NCBI GenBank assembly: GCA_020638735.1
Contig: JACKHZ010000011.1
Coordinates: forward strand, 1 to 64,000
Source of the DNA: Planctomycetota bacterium
GTDB lineage: Bacteria; Planctomycetota; UBA1135; UBA2386
DNA length: 64,000 nucleotides
Direction: 5' to 3'
Positions within the stretch are counted from its first letter, which is position 1. Every line of letters starts with the position of its first letter. The notes under the pieces were generated by a model. It was not told the DNA's origin, made no database searches, and was given only the letters and a program-made list of their open reading frames with translations. Below, piece after piece: positions 37,046 through 45,454 of this stretch. The position numbers and the translations under genes are program-made.

Positions 37046-38104
37046 ATGCGTTCCTGGCTCTACAAGGTGTGGATCAACGTCGGCGCTGGCTACGGACTGC
37101 TGTGTCTGCAGACGACGATCCTGCGGGAGGTCGGGCAGGCGTGTATCGAACGGCATGCCGAGCGCCTGCCTGATGCGGCAGACGTGCAGCTGATGGTCTT
37201 CTGGCTGGAACTACCACTGATCGCGTTCTGGCTGGCAGGGTGGAGGTGCCGATCTGGGTGGAGGAGATCATGGCGGCAATCGGTGGTGTTCGGAGCGGGA
37301 GCGGTCGCCCTGTTCTGGTTGATGTTCTTCGGCGCCGACTGGTGGTTGTCGCTCGTGGCGAGTCGTGACGCGGTCTGGGTTCTCGGCGAGATGCCGGCCG
37401 CGGTTGGCATCATGCCAGCTGTCATCCTGCTGCTTGGGCAAGCCGCTGCGGCCAAAGAAGATCACTTCTTCGGTCGCTTCGTCGTGCGTCAGCGAGAGCT
37501 GCAAGTCGCCCAGCTGCGAGCGCTGCGTGCGCAACTGCAGCCACACTTCCTGTTCAACACGTTGCACTCGATCGGCGTCACCGCCACGCGCGACGGTCAC
37601 GCCGCCCAACGCATGACGACCCTGCTCGGCGACATGCTGCGCCATACGCTCGCCGACCGAGCCGGGCAGCCGATCCCGCTGCGCGAAGAGCTCGCCGCGC
37701 TTGCGCCGTACCTCGAACTGCAGCGCGTGCGCTTCCAGGACCGCCTGCAGGTCGAGGTGGTGGTGCCGGACGATCTGATGGACATCCTCGTGCCCGATCT
37801 GTTGCTGCAGCCGCTGGTCGAGAACGCGATCCAGCACGGCATCGAACAGCGCCCCGGCGCCGGCCGACTGCGCATCGTCGCCGAGCTGACGCACATCCAC
37901 TTCCAGGTGCGCGTCGAGGACGACGGCGTGCCGCCGCCGCAGATTGGTGCGCCGCCGGCGACCGGAACGGGGCTGTCGGCGACCCGCGAGCGGCTGCGGG
38001 TGCTCTACGGCGACGAGGCGTGGCTCGAGCTGAAGGCCAACGAGCTGGGCGGTACCACTGTGGTCGTCGAACTGCCGGTGCGGCGGAGCACGCATGCCGC
38101 CTGA
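37046..38104 (+). CDS. LytS-type sensor histidine kinase (second copy)
   Basis: This is 352 residues. Among TTG 37040, GTG 37043 and ATG 37046, the ATG is best, eight bases after the Shine-Dalgarno GGAGG at 37033-37037. Three or four membrane segments lie in residues 1-135. The phospho-acceptor is H167 in QPHFLFNTLHSIG, and the ATPase core has LVENAIQHGIEQRPGAG and GTGLSATRERL. It is paralogous to the preceding kinase over the catalytic half, while the sensor halves differ. It overlaps the regulator gene by 11 bp, so this copy is the translationally coupled partner. Confidence 0.93.
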   Translation: MRSWLYKVWINVGAGYGLLCLQTTILREVGQACIERHAERLPDAADVQLMVFWLELPLIAFWLAGWRCRSGWRRSWRQSVVFGAGAVALFWLMFFGADWWLSLVASRDAVWVLGEMPAAVGIMPAVILLLGQAAAAKEDHFFGRFVVRQRELQVAQLRALRAQLQPHFLFNTLHSIGVTATRDGHAAQRMTTLLGDMLRHTLADRAGQPIPLREELAALAPYLELQRVRFQDRLQVEVVVPDDLMDILVPDLLLQPLVENAIQHGIEQRPGAGRLRIVAELTHIHFQVRVEDDGVPPPQIGAPPATGTGLSATRERLRVLYGDEAWLELKANELGGTTVVVELPVRRSTHAA

Positions 38105-38852
38105 CCTTCGCATCCTGCTGGTCGACGACGAACCACTGGTGCGCGCGCACGAACGCGACGTGCTTGGCGGTCGCCCCGACCTGCACATCGTCGGCGAGGC
38201 CGGCGACGGTCCCGCCGCCGTCGAGGCGATCGAGACGCTGCGCCCGGACCTGGTGCTGCTCGACGTGCAGATGCCCGGCTGCGACGGCTTCGAGGTGTTG
38301 GAGCAGTTCGCGCCGGCGGACCGCCCGGTGGTGGTGTTCGTCACCGCCTGGCAGGAGTACGCGCTGCGCGCGTTCGACGCGCACGCCATCGACTACCTGC
38401 TGAAGCCGTTCGACGACCAGCGGCTATTGGCGGCGGTCGAGCGTGCCCGGACCTGGCTCGCCGCGCGCGCGGCCGGGCAGGATCGTGTGCCGGGGCTGCT
38501 CGCGAGCATCGCCGCCGAACGGCGCCGCGACCGCTTCGTCGTCCGCCACGCCGGCCGCGTGCGCGTGGTGCCGGCCGCGGAGGTGACGTGGATCGAAGCG
38601 CGCGGCAACTACGTGCACCTGCACCACCCCGACGGGCCGTTCCTGCTGCGCGAGACGCTGCAGAACCTCGAAGGTTGTCTCGACTCCGCGCGCTTCGTGC
38701 GCACGCATCGCTCGGCGATCGTCGCGCTCGATCAGGTGGTCGAGCTCGAACGGTTGCCGTCGGGCGCGTGCGAACTCCGGCTGCGCTGCATGGCGCGCGC
38801 GCCGCTCGGCCGCAGCTTCCGTGCCGCGTTCGAGCAGCGTTGGCGCGGCTGA
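38094..38852 (+). CDS. LytTR-family response regulator
   Basis: This is 252 residues. The receiver domain (about 5-120) has the acidic pair D11-D12 (VDDEPLV), phospho-acceptor D57 (LVLLDVQMPG) and the conserved Thr and Lys (VVFVTAWQEY, DYLLKPFDD). The LytTR DNA-binding domain (about 145-250) shows IEARGNYVHLHHPDG and FVRTHRSAIVALDQV. It probably activates or represses envelope or stress genes when phosphorylated by the upstream kinase, and perhaps by both kinases. No target is evident in the window. Confidence 0.95.
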   Translation: MPPDLRILLVDDEPLVRAHERDVLGGRPDLHIVGEAGDGPAAVEAIETLRPDLVLLDVQMPGCDGFEVLEQFAPADRPVVVFVTAWQEYALRAFDAHAIDYLLKPFDDQRLLAAVERARTWLAARAAGQDRVPGLLASIAAERRRDRFVVRHAGRVRVVPAAEVTWIEARGNYVHLHHPDGPFLLRETLQNLEGCLDSARFVRTHRSAIVALDQVVELERLPSGACELRLRCMARAPLGRSFRAAFEQRWRG

Positions 38853-38862
38853 CGCCGGGTCG

Positions 38863-40983
38863 TCACTTGCCGAACCTGTCGATCGGCCACGACGACTGCT
38901 CGCCGTAGACGTCCGGCAGCTCGCCCTCGACCGTCAGCATGACCCGCCCGTAGTTGCGCGGTGCGAGCTCGATCAGCAGCACCTTGCCGCCGTGTTCGCC
39001 CTCGTGCTCGACCTGAACCGGCTCGGCGAAGTAGCGGAACGAGCTGCGGATCTTGCGGCCGTCGGCCAGCGACAGCTCCTCGCTCGGCGCGTCACCGGGC
39101 AGCAGCAGCGCGTCGTCGGCGAGCTTCTGCGCGGCGAACAGTTCGCCGAGGTCGCGCGGCCAGCGTTGTTCGCGCTTGTGGAACACCTCGAGCGCGTCCC
39201 AGGCCTGCCGCAGTTCGTGCCTGGCGAGGACCATCGACAGCTGCTGCGTCGTCCAGTCGGAGTCCTCGCCGGCGATCATCGTCGGCCACAGCAGTGTCAG
39301 CGCCAGCGCCTCGAGACCGCCGAAGGTGCCGGACTGCTGCAGCGCGAAGCGCTCGCCGTCGCGGCGCAGCACACCGCGCCCCTTGCCGCAGTATCGGGCG
39401 AAGGTCTCGACGTCGGGCAGGTCGTCCGGCTTGACCGGCTGCCGCTGCGCGGCTTCGGCCGAAGCGAGCACGTAGAGCGGCAGCCAGACGTCGCGGTAGG
39501 CGCGATAGATCTCGACCTCGTCGAAGCGCAGGTCGAAGCTCACCAGCGCGTCGCCAGGTCCGCTCGGCGCCGTAGCCTCGCCGAGGTCCATCGCCTCGCC
39601 GCCGTCGGCGAGCGCCTTCAGCAGCGAGCGCATGCTGCGACCCGACTCGGCGAAGTGCAGCGTGTCGCCGACCACGCCGAAGGTGATCTGCAGGCCGTTG
39701 GGCATGCCGGGCAGCTCGAGGCGGTGGCAGGCGACGCCTTCGTACTCGACCTCCTTGATCGGCAGGCCCTGCTCGGTGGCGAACGCCAGCAGCCGGTCGA
39801 AGGCTTCGCGGTCGGCGAGGCCGAGCGACGCGAACACGCGCGGGATCACGCCGCCGGGTGCTGGCGCGGCGACGCCGAGCGCGAGCCCGCCGGACAGCGC
39901 CTTCTCGACATCGGTGACGATCGCCTCGGGCAGCTCGACTTCGCCGGCGAGCATCTGCTGCACCGCGGTCGACAGCGCCGGAAGGTCGATGGCCGCGCGG
40001 ATCTGCGCCATCGCGCCGTCGGGCAGCGGTTGCTTCGGCAGCGCCGCCGTGCCGGTCAGCAGCGCGCCGAGCACGCCCTCGGGTGGGCCGCCGAGCTCGA
40101 GCGCGATCTCGTCCAGCACCCGCTCGCCTTCGAAGCGCAGGTTCCAGGTGAAGCGGCGCAGCGACTCCGTGCCGAAGGCCTGCAGCGGCGCCGGCAGGAT
40201 CATGCCCATGCCGCCGCGCGAGAACATGCCGAGGTACTGCTGCAGGTCGACCTCCAGCAACAGACCCGGATGGGCGGGGGTCGTCGGCGTCAACTCGTCG
40301 AGGCGCTGCGGCAGGCGGCCGGTGCCGAACGCGTAGGTGCCGGGCATGTGCATCTGCCACGGATCCTGCTGGCTCATCGGGAAGCCGAACTCCGACTCCT
40401 CCGGCGCGTCGAGCTTGAAGACCGCCGCTGGGAAGCCGTCGATCTTGGCCTCGGGGTCGCGCGTGAAGTAGCGCGAGCGTTCCATGCGTCGCGCCGACTC
40501 CTCGAAGGCGCGCAGCCAGCGACCGTCGAACTGCGGGCGGCAGCGCACGCTCAACAGCGAGCTCGGCCGCATCGTCTGCTCGTCGGTCGATACGTAGGCG
40601 AGCGCGTCGATGTGCTGCATCTCGGACAGCGGGTAGCGGCCGAGGTCCATCAGCGAGCCGTCGGTGATCAGGTACGACACGTAGTAGGGCTCGATCTCGA
40701 CGTCGCGCTCGAGCACCGCGTCGCGCACTGCCAGCCGCGCCGCGCTGCGGGCGACGAACCAGCCCACCGCGGCGTCGACGGTCGGCGCGACCTCCTCGTC
40801 GGCGAGCAGGCGGCCGAACCGGCTCGCGGGCAGCTGCGCGGCGAGCTGCGGCACGCCGCCGAACGAGTAGCGGGCCAGCGGCGCCGGGGGCTGCTGGGCG
40901 GCCGGCGCGGCGGTGTCCTGGGCGGCCGCGAACGGCGCCAGCGTGGTGAGCAAGGAGAGCGGTGCGGCGAGGCGGTGACTCAT
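38863..40983 (-). CDS. Secreted protein of unknown function
   Basis: This is 706 residues from ATG 40983, chosen because the signal peptide (MSHRLAAPLSLLTTLAPFAAAQ) then begins at the start; an ATG at 41001 adds six residues. The mature protein is mixed alpha/beta with many Leu-rich stretches (LLLEVDLQQYLGMFSRGG, LSTAVQQMLAGEVELPEAI), resembling DUF3352-like exported proteins in pattern. Near the C-terminus, AWDALEVFHKREQRWPRDLG is like the conserved segment after the N-terminal helix in pseudopilins. I cannot assign a role. It is convergent with the LytTR regulator gene, 10 bp apart. Confidence 0.75.
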   Translation of the reverse strand: MSHRLAAPLSLLTTLAPFAAAQDTAAPAAQQPPAPLARYSFGGVPQLAAQLPASRFGRLLADEEVAPTVDAAVGWFVARSAARLAVRDAVLERDVEIEPYYVSYLITDGSLMDLGRYPLSEMQHIDALAYVSTDEQTMRPSSLLSVRCRPQFDGRWLRAFEESARRMERSRYFTRDPEAKIDGFPAAVFKLDAPEESEFGFPMSQQDPWQMHMPGTYAFGTGRLPQRLDELTPTTPAHPGLLLEVDLQQYLGMFSRGGMGMILPAPLQAFGTESLRRFTWNLRFEGERVLDEIALELGGPPEGVLGALLTGTAALPKQPLPDGAMAQIRAAIDLPALSTAVQQMLAGEVELPEAIVTDVEKALSGGLALGVAAPAPGGVIPRVFASLGLADREAFDRLLAFATEQGLPIKEVEYEGVACHRLELPGMPNGLQITFGVVGDTLHFAESGRSMRSLLKALADGGEAMDLGEATAPSGPGDALVSFDLRFDEVEIYRAYRDVWLPLYVLASAEAAQRQPVKPDDLPDVETFARYCGKGRGVLRRDGERFALQQSGTFGGLEALALTLLWPTMIAGEDSDWTTQQLSMVLARHELRQAWDALEVFHKREQRWPRDLGELFAAQKLADDALLLPGDAPSEELSLADGRKIRSSFRYFAEPVQVEHEGEHGGKVLLIELAPRNYGRVMLTVEGELPDVYGEQSSWPIDRFGK

Positions 40984-41044
40984 GGGGATCCCGCGCGGCA
41001 CGATAGCCCGATGAGCACGCGATTGCCCGCGACCAGAGCGCGCT

Positions 41045-42304
41045 TCACCCGGCGTCGGCGGGCGCGTCCGGCGTCGGCGACGCGTCGGCGCGCGTGATGC
41101 GCACGCGCTCCGCGCGGCGGTTGTTGGCCTTGGTCACCTCGAAGCGATGGCCGCCGGCCTCGACCGTCATGCCGGCGGCCGGCACCGTGCCGAGCCGTTC
41201 GGCGAGGAAGCCCGACAGCGTCTTGCTCTCGGTCTCGACGCCTTCGATGCGCAGGTGTTCGAAGACGTTCTCGACCTCGGCGGCGCCGCGGCACAGCAGC
41301 GAGCCGTCGGGGCGCTCGAGCATCTCCGACTCGTCGGTGTCGGTCTCGTCCTCGATGTCGCCGACGATCTCCTCGAGCACGTCCTCGAGCGTGACCAGGC
41401 CCTGGGTCGAGCCGTACTCGTCGACGACGATCGCCATGTGGCGGCGGCCGTGCTGGAAGCGACGCAGCACGTGCTGCAGCGTCGCCGTCTCCGGCACGAT
41501 CAGCACCGGCACCATCAGCGATTGCCAGTCCGGCTCCTTGCGGTCGCGCAGCGAGAACAGCAGCTCCTTGGTCAGCACCACGCCGTTGACGTCGTCGAGC
41601 TCGCCGGTGGGCGAATACGGGAAGCGGCTGTGGCCGGTGCGCTGGATGCGCTTCAGGTTGGCCTCGGCGGGCAGGTCGCCGGCGATGTAGGTGATGCGGT
41701 CGCGCGGCACCATGATGTCGGCGGCGGTCAGGTCGCGCAGGCGGGTGGCGTTCTGGATCAGCTCGCCGGTGATGCTACCGAACGCGCCGGAGCTGACGCC
41801 GACCGTGGTCAGCATGCGGATGTCGTCGAGCGACGTGTCGGGGCCGGCGTCGGCGCGCGCGAACAGCCGCGCCAGCCAGCGGGTGACGAACAGCACCGGC
41901 CAGACCGCGACGATCATGACCTGGGTGACGCCGGTGACCGGCAGCGCCAGCGCGTCCGCGTGCACGACGCCCATCGTCTTCGGGATGATCTCGGTGACCG
42001 AGAGCACGGTGACGACGAAGAACGCGGCGAACCAGGCCGGCGAGACGTCCGGGAACACCTGCACGAACTGGTCGGTCGCGATCGCCGCGCCGCCGGAGTT
42101 GGCGATCGTGTTGACGATCAGGATCGCAGCGATCGGGCGGTCCGGCTCGAGCCGGAAGCGACGCAGCAGCAGCCCGAGGGTGGAGCCGCCCTGCGCCAGC
42201 GTCTCGACCCGCGCGCGGCCGACGCTGAGCAGCGTCGCCTCGGAGATCGAGCAGACGAACGAGAACAGCAGCGAGAGGGCGACGGAGAGGACCAGCAGGA
42301 ACAT
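41045..42304 (-). CDS. CNNM/CorC-family membrane protein with CBS domains
   Basis: This is 419 residues. An N-terminal CNNM (DUF21) transmembrane domain (about 1-170) includes SISEATLLSVGRARVETLAQ and TEIIPKTMGVVHAD. A CBS pair follows (ADIMVPRDRITYIAGD and VDEYGSTQGLVTLEDVLEE), then a CorC_HlyC C-terminal domain (GTVPAAGMTVEAGGHRFEV). Relatives export or sense magnesium, and members are also annotated as hemolysin-like. It is placed in the cytoplasmic membrane. The CBS domains probably bind Mg-ATP. The gene is 90 bp downstream of the Clp-type ATPase gene. Confidence 0.92.
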   Translation of the reverse strand: MFLLVLSVALSLLFSFVCSISEATLLSVGRARVETLAQGGSTLGLLLRRFRLEPDRPIAAILIVNTIANSGGAAIATDQFVQVFPDVSPAWFAAFFVVTVLSVTEIIPKTMGVVHADALALPVTGVTQVMIVAVWPVLFVTRWLARLFARADAGPDTSLDDIRMLTTVGVSSGAFGSITGELIQNATRLRDLTAADIMVPRDRITYIAGDLPAEANLKRIQRTGHSRFPYSPTGELDDVNGVVLTKELLFSLRDRKEPDWQSLMVPVLIVPETATLQHVLRRFQHGRRHMAIVVDEYGSTQGLVTLEDVLEEIVGDIEDETDTDESEMLERPDGSLLCRGAAEVENVFEHLRIEGVETESKTLSGFLAERLGTVPAAGMTVEAGGHRFEVTKANNRRAERVRITRADASPTPDAPADAG

Positions 42305-42394
42305 CGGGCTCGGGCCACGGGGGGCCGCGCCGCAGGGTATGCGGGGGCCCGGGCGCCGTCCACTGTCGACGCCGTCCGCTCCGGCTCCGATCGC

Positions 42395-43780
42395 TCAGGC
42401 CGGCTGCACGACGCCGGTCTCCTCGCAGGAGAAGTGGTAGGCGCGGTTCTTGACCCGCACGTTGACCTTGCTGCCCGGGCCGAGGTCGTGGTCGAGGATC
42501 ATCTCGGTCAGCGGGTCCTCGATGCGGCGCTTGATCAGGCGGCGCAGCTCGCGCGCGCCGAACTCCTCGGAGAAGCCCTGCTTGGCCAGCAGCACCCGCA
42601 CGCCCGGCGAGAAGGTCGCGGTGATGCCGCGGCGCTTCAGCAGGTCGCCGACCTCGCGCAGCATGTTCCCCGCGATGCGCTCGCAGACCTTCAGGTCGAG
42701 CGGGTTGAACATGATGACTTCGTCGATGCGGTTGACGAACTCGGGGCGGAAGAACTCGCGCAGCGCCTCGAACGTCACCGACGACAGGTCGATGTCGGAC
42801 AGGCTCTGCCGCTTGTGCGCGGCGGAGAAGCCCATGCGGGTGCGCACCGCGTCGATCTTCTCGATGCCCAGGTTGCTGGTCATCAGGATCAGCGCCTGGT
42901 GGAACGACACCGTGTGCCCCTTGCTGTCGGTGATGATGCCCTCGTCGAGCAGCTGCAGCAGCAGGTTGTGCACCTTGTAGTGGGCCTTCTCGATCTCGTC
43001 GAACAGCACCACGCTGGTCGGCTTCTTCTTGATGCCCTCGGTGAGGAAGCCGCCCTCGTTGTGGCCGATGTAGCCCGGCGGCGAACCGATCAGCTTGGCG
43101 TACTCGTGCGGCAGCGCATACTCGCTGCAGTCGACGCGGATCATCGCGCTCGGGTCGTCGAACAGGTTGCGCGCCAGCGCCTTGGCCAGCTCGGTCTTGC
43201 CGGTGCCGGTGCGGCCGACCAGCAGGAACGTGCCGACCGGATGGGTCGGGCGCTTCAAGCCGACGGCGGCCTTCTTGACCGCGCGCACCAGCGACGAGAT
43301 CGCGTCGTCCTGACCGATGATCTGCTGGCGCAGGTTGCGCTCGAGGTTGGTGACGCGGCGGAACAGCGACTGCCGCGCGTTCTCGTTGCCCGGGCGCGGC
43401 AGGAACGGGTCCTCGTCGGTGCGGGCGTTGGCGTCGCCCTCACCCGACGGGATGCTGACCTGGTGGATCTCGAGCGACGGGTTGACGTCGATGCAGATCT
43501 GGTAGAGCAGCTCCTCGACGATCTCGAGGTCGTAGCCGTCGTCCATGCGACGCACCGCGGTGAGCACCTCGGTGTCGAAGGTCGGCACGCAGGCGCGCAC
43601 GACCCGTTCGCGGTAGTCGGACTTGTTGACGATCGGAGCTGCGTGCAGCTCCTGCAGCAAGTCGTCGCTGCAGCAGCGAACCTTGATGAACTCGTCGATC
43701 AAGTCGAAGTACTTGATGACGAACGCAGCCCCTGGATGCTTCAAGTAGTTGTCCCTTGGCCCTGGTCTTGACTGGGACAT
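42395..43780 (-). CDS. Single-domain Clp-type AAA+ ATPase with unfamiliar N-terminus
   Basis: This is 461 residues. From about 150 the chain is a ClpA/ClpB second-ring (D2) ATPase: IIGQDDAISSLVRAVKKAA, Walker A GRTGTGKT, SEYALPHEYAKLIGSPPGYIG, Walker B VVLFDEIEKAH, sensor 1 LILMTSNLG, arginine finger RPEFVNRIDEV and the D2-small C-terminal domain (FSEEFGARELRRLIKRRIEDPL). There is no D1 ring, no M domain and no ClpP loop that I can see. Residues 1-150 are a short helical region (VIKYFDLIDEFIKVRC) unlike ClpN. It is probably an unfoldase or remodeller of unknown target. The gene is divergent from a Ser/Thr kinase gene, 56 bp apart. Confidence 0.9.
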   Translation of the reverse strand: MSQSRPGPRDNYLKHPGAAFVIKYFDLIDEFIKVRCCSDDLLQELHAAPIVNKSDYRERVVRACVPTFDTEVLTAVRRMDDGYDLEIVEELLYQICIDVNPSLEIHQVSIPSGEGDANARTDEDPFLPRPGNENARQSLFRRVTNLERNLRQQIIGQDDAISSLVRAVKKAAVGLKRPTHPVGTFLLVGRTGTGKTELAKALARNLFDDPSAMIRVDCSEYALPHEYAKLIGSPPGYIGHNEGGFLTEGIKKKPTSVVLFDEIEKAHYKVHNLLLQLLDEGIITDSKGHTVSFHQALILMTSNLGIEKIDAVRTRMGFSAAHKRQSLSDIDLSSVTFEALREFFRPEFVNRIDEVIMFNPLDLKVCERIAGNMLREVGDLLKRRGITATFSPGVRVLLAKQGFSEEFGARELRRLIKRRIEDPLTEMILDHDLGPGSKVNVRVKNRAYHFSCEETGVVQPA

Positions 43781-43836
43781 CTTCGGGTGAGACGGTGCGT
43801 CGACTTGACGCGCGCCGGCATGAAAACGCCCAAGTC

Positions 43837-44949
43837 ATGCGCCCGACGCGACCTGAACCGCACGTGATCCCACCGACCAAGCTGCTCGCGTTGCTCGTCC
43901 ACGGTCGCCTCGTCGATCCGGCGGTCGCTCGTGATGCGCTCGCGTCCGGTGATCCCGGACGATTCCTGGTCGAGAACGGCCACTGCTCGGACGCGCAATG
44001 GCAGCAGTGGCTGCGCACCGAAGGCGGCACGCGGCCGGTGCTGAGCCGCTACGAACTCGGCGAACTGATCGGCGAAGGCGGCGTCGGCCGGGTGTTCGCG
44101 GCGCGCGACAAGACCGACGGCAGCGAGGTGGCGCTCAAGGTGCTGAAGCCGCAGCTGGCCACCGATCCGGTGCAGACCGAGCGCTTCGTGCGCGAGGCGC
44201 GGCTGTTGATGGGCCTGTCGCACCCGCACCTGGTCAAGGGGCTGCGCGTCGCCAAGGAAGGCGACACGATCTTCTTCGCCATGGAGCGGTTGCCGGGCGA
44301 CTGCCTGCAGGACGTGATCGGCGCCGGCGAAGACGGCCGCCTCGACGAGGAGACCGCGCTGCAGGTCACCGTCGAGGTCGCCGCGGCGCTCGACGCGCTG
44401 CACGCCGCCGGCTACGTGCACCGCGACGTCAAGCCGGGCAACATCCTGTGGTCCGAGGAGCGCGGCGCGGTGCTGATCGACCTCGGCTTCGCCGTCGGCG
44501 GCGACGCGGCGACGGGCGGCGAGACGACCGCCGGCACGGTGCACTACATCGCGCCGGAGCAGGCGCGCGGCGACGGCAAGCTCGACGTGCGCGCCGACAT
44601 CTACTCGCTCGGCGCGACGCTCTACCACCTGGTCACCGGCTCGTTGCCGTTCGAGGGCCGCACGTCGGAGGAGGTGCTCGCCAAGCAGGTGCTCGAGTCG
44701 CTGTCGGGCGAGCGCATCCGCGCGCTCGACCTGTCGCCGCAGCTGCACTACTACCTCGAGAAGATGATGGCGAAGGACCCGGCGCTGCGGTTCCAGGACC
44801 CGGCGCAGCTGCAGCGCGAGCTCACCGCGTTCCTCGACCAGCGTCGCCACCAGCGCGAGCTCGAGGAGCGTCAGCAGAAGGCGCGGCCGCGGCTCGGCGA
44901 GCGGCGCGGCTCGCCGTTCGATCGCCGGCATCCGCGTCGTCGCCGATGA
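43837..44949 (+). CDS. Soluble Ser/Thr protein kinase
   Basis: This is 370 residues from ATG 43837; an ATG at 43756 would add 27 residues reaching into the divergent gene. Residues 14-65 form a small helical N-domain (LLALLVHGRLVDPAVARDAL). The kinase domain follows: Gly-rich loop GEGGVG (79-84), Lys101 (VALKVLK), HRDVKPGN (195-202), DLG in place of DFG and GTVHYIAPEQ. The C-terminus is a basic coiled tail (RHQRELEERQQKARPRLGE) without a membrane segment. It belongs to the bacterial PknB-like (Hanks) group. It overlaps the next gene by ATGA. The divergent Clp-type ATPase could be a partner; this is inferred from position only. Confidence 0.93.
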   Translation: MRPTRPEPHVIPPTKLLALLVHGRLVDPAVARDALASGDPGRFLVENGHCSDAQWQQWLRTEGGTRPVLSRYELGELIGEGGVGRVFAARDKTDGSEVALKVLKPQLATDPVQTERFVREARLLMGLSHPHLVKGLRVAKEGDTIFFAMERLPGDCLQDVIGAGEDGRLDEETALQVTVEVAAALDALHAAGYVHRDVKPGNILWSEERGAVLIDLGFAVGGDAATGGETTAGTVHYIAPEQARGDGKLDVRADIYSLGATLYHLVTGSLPFEGRTSEEVLAKQVLESLSGERIRALDLSPQLHYYLEKMMAKDPALRFQDPAQLQRELTAFLDQRRHQRELEERQQKARPRLGERRGSPFDRRHPRRRR

Positions 44950-45329
44950 CGGACGTGGGGGAGACGCGCGACGGCTTTCCGTTCCGCTTCGCCTGCCGGC
45001 GCTCGGGCAACTGCTGCGCGATCCCCGGCGGGTTCGTGCGCGTCACCGCGGACGAACGCTCGGCGATCGCCGCGCACCTCGGCATGGACGAACGTGCGTT
45101 CGCCAGCCGCTACCTGCAGCCCGACGGCGTGCGGCTGAAGGAAGGGCTCGGCCATCGCTGCGTGTTCCTGGAGGACGGCGCCGCGGCGGGCTGCTCGATC
45201 TACCCGGTGCGGCCACACAAGTGCCGCGAGTGGCCGTTCTGGCCCGAGGTGCTCGAGGACGCCGCGCTGCGGCGGCTGGTCGAGCGCACTTGCCCGGGCA
45301 TCACGCGGCTCACGCCGGCTCGGGACTGA
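44946..45329 (+). CDS. YkgJ family cysteine-cluster protein
   Basis: This is 127 residues. The cysteines C17, C23 and C24 (FACRRSGNCC), followed by HRCVFLED, GCSIYPVRPHKCREWPFWP and CPGI, match the YkgJ/CxxCxxCC family, thought to bind a metal or iron-sulfur centre. The ATG overlaps the kinase stop codon (ATGA), so the two are coupled. Function is unknown. No signal peptide is seen, so it is cytosolic. Confidence 0.88.
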   Translation: MTDVGETRDGFPFRFACRRSGNCCAIPGGFVRVTADERSAIAAHLGMDERAFASRYLQPDGVRLKEGLGHRCVFLEDGAAAGCSIYPVRPHKCREWPFWPEVLEDAALRRLVERTCPGITRLTPARD

Positions 45330-45454
45330 TCGACGGTCGCGGTGACGACTGGCACCGCCGGCCCCCGGAGTGGCGCCCCGGGCGCGTCGGCGGTAGCCTG
45401 CGCGCGGTCCAGCACCACGGGCCGAACCATCACAGGGTCTTTCCGGAGGTGAGC

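Noticed and set aside
36945..37048. A complete small regulator gene starting at GTG 36945
   Set aside because: Beyond the first few codons the translation has no receiver-domain pattern and ends after about 34 codons; kept only as a possible relic.
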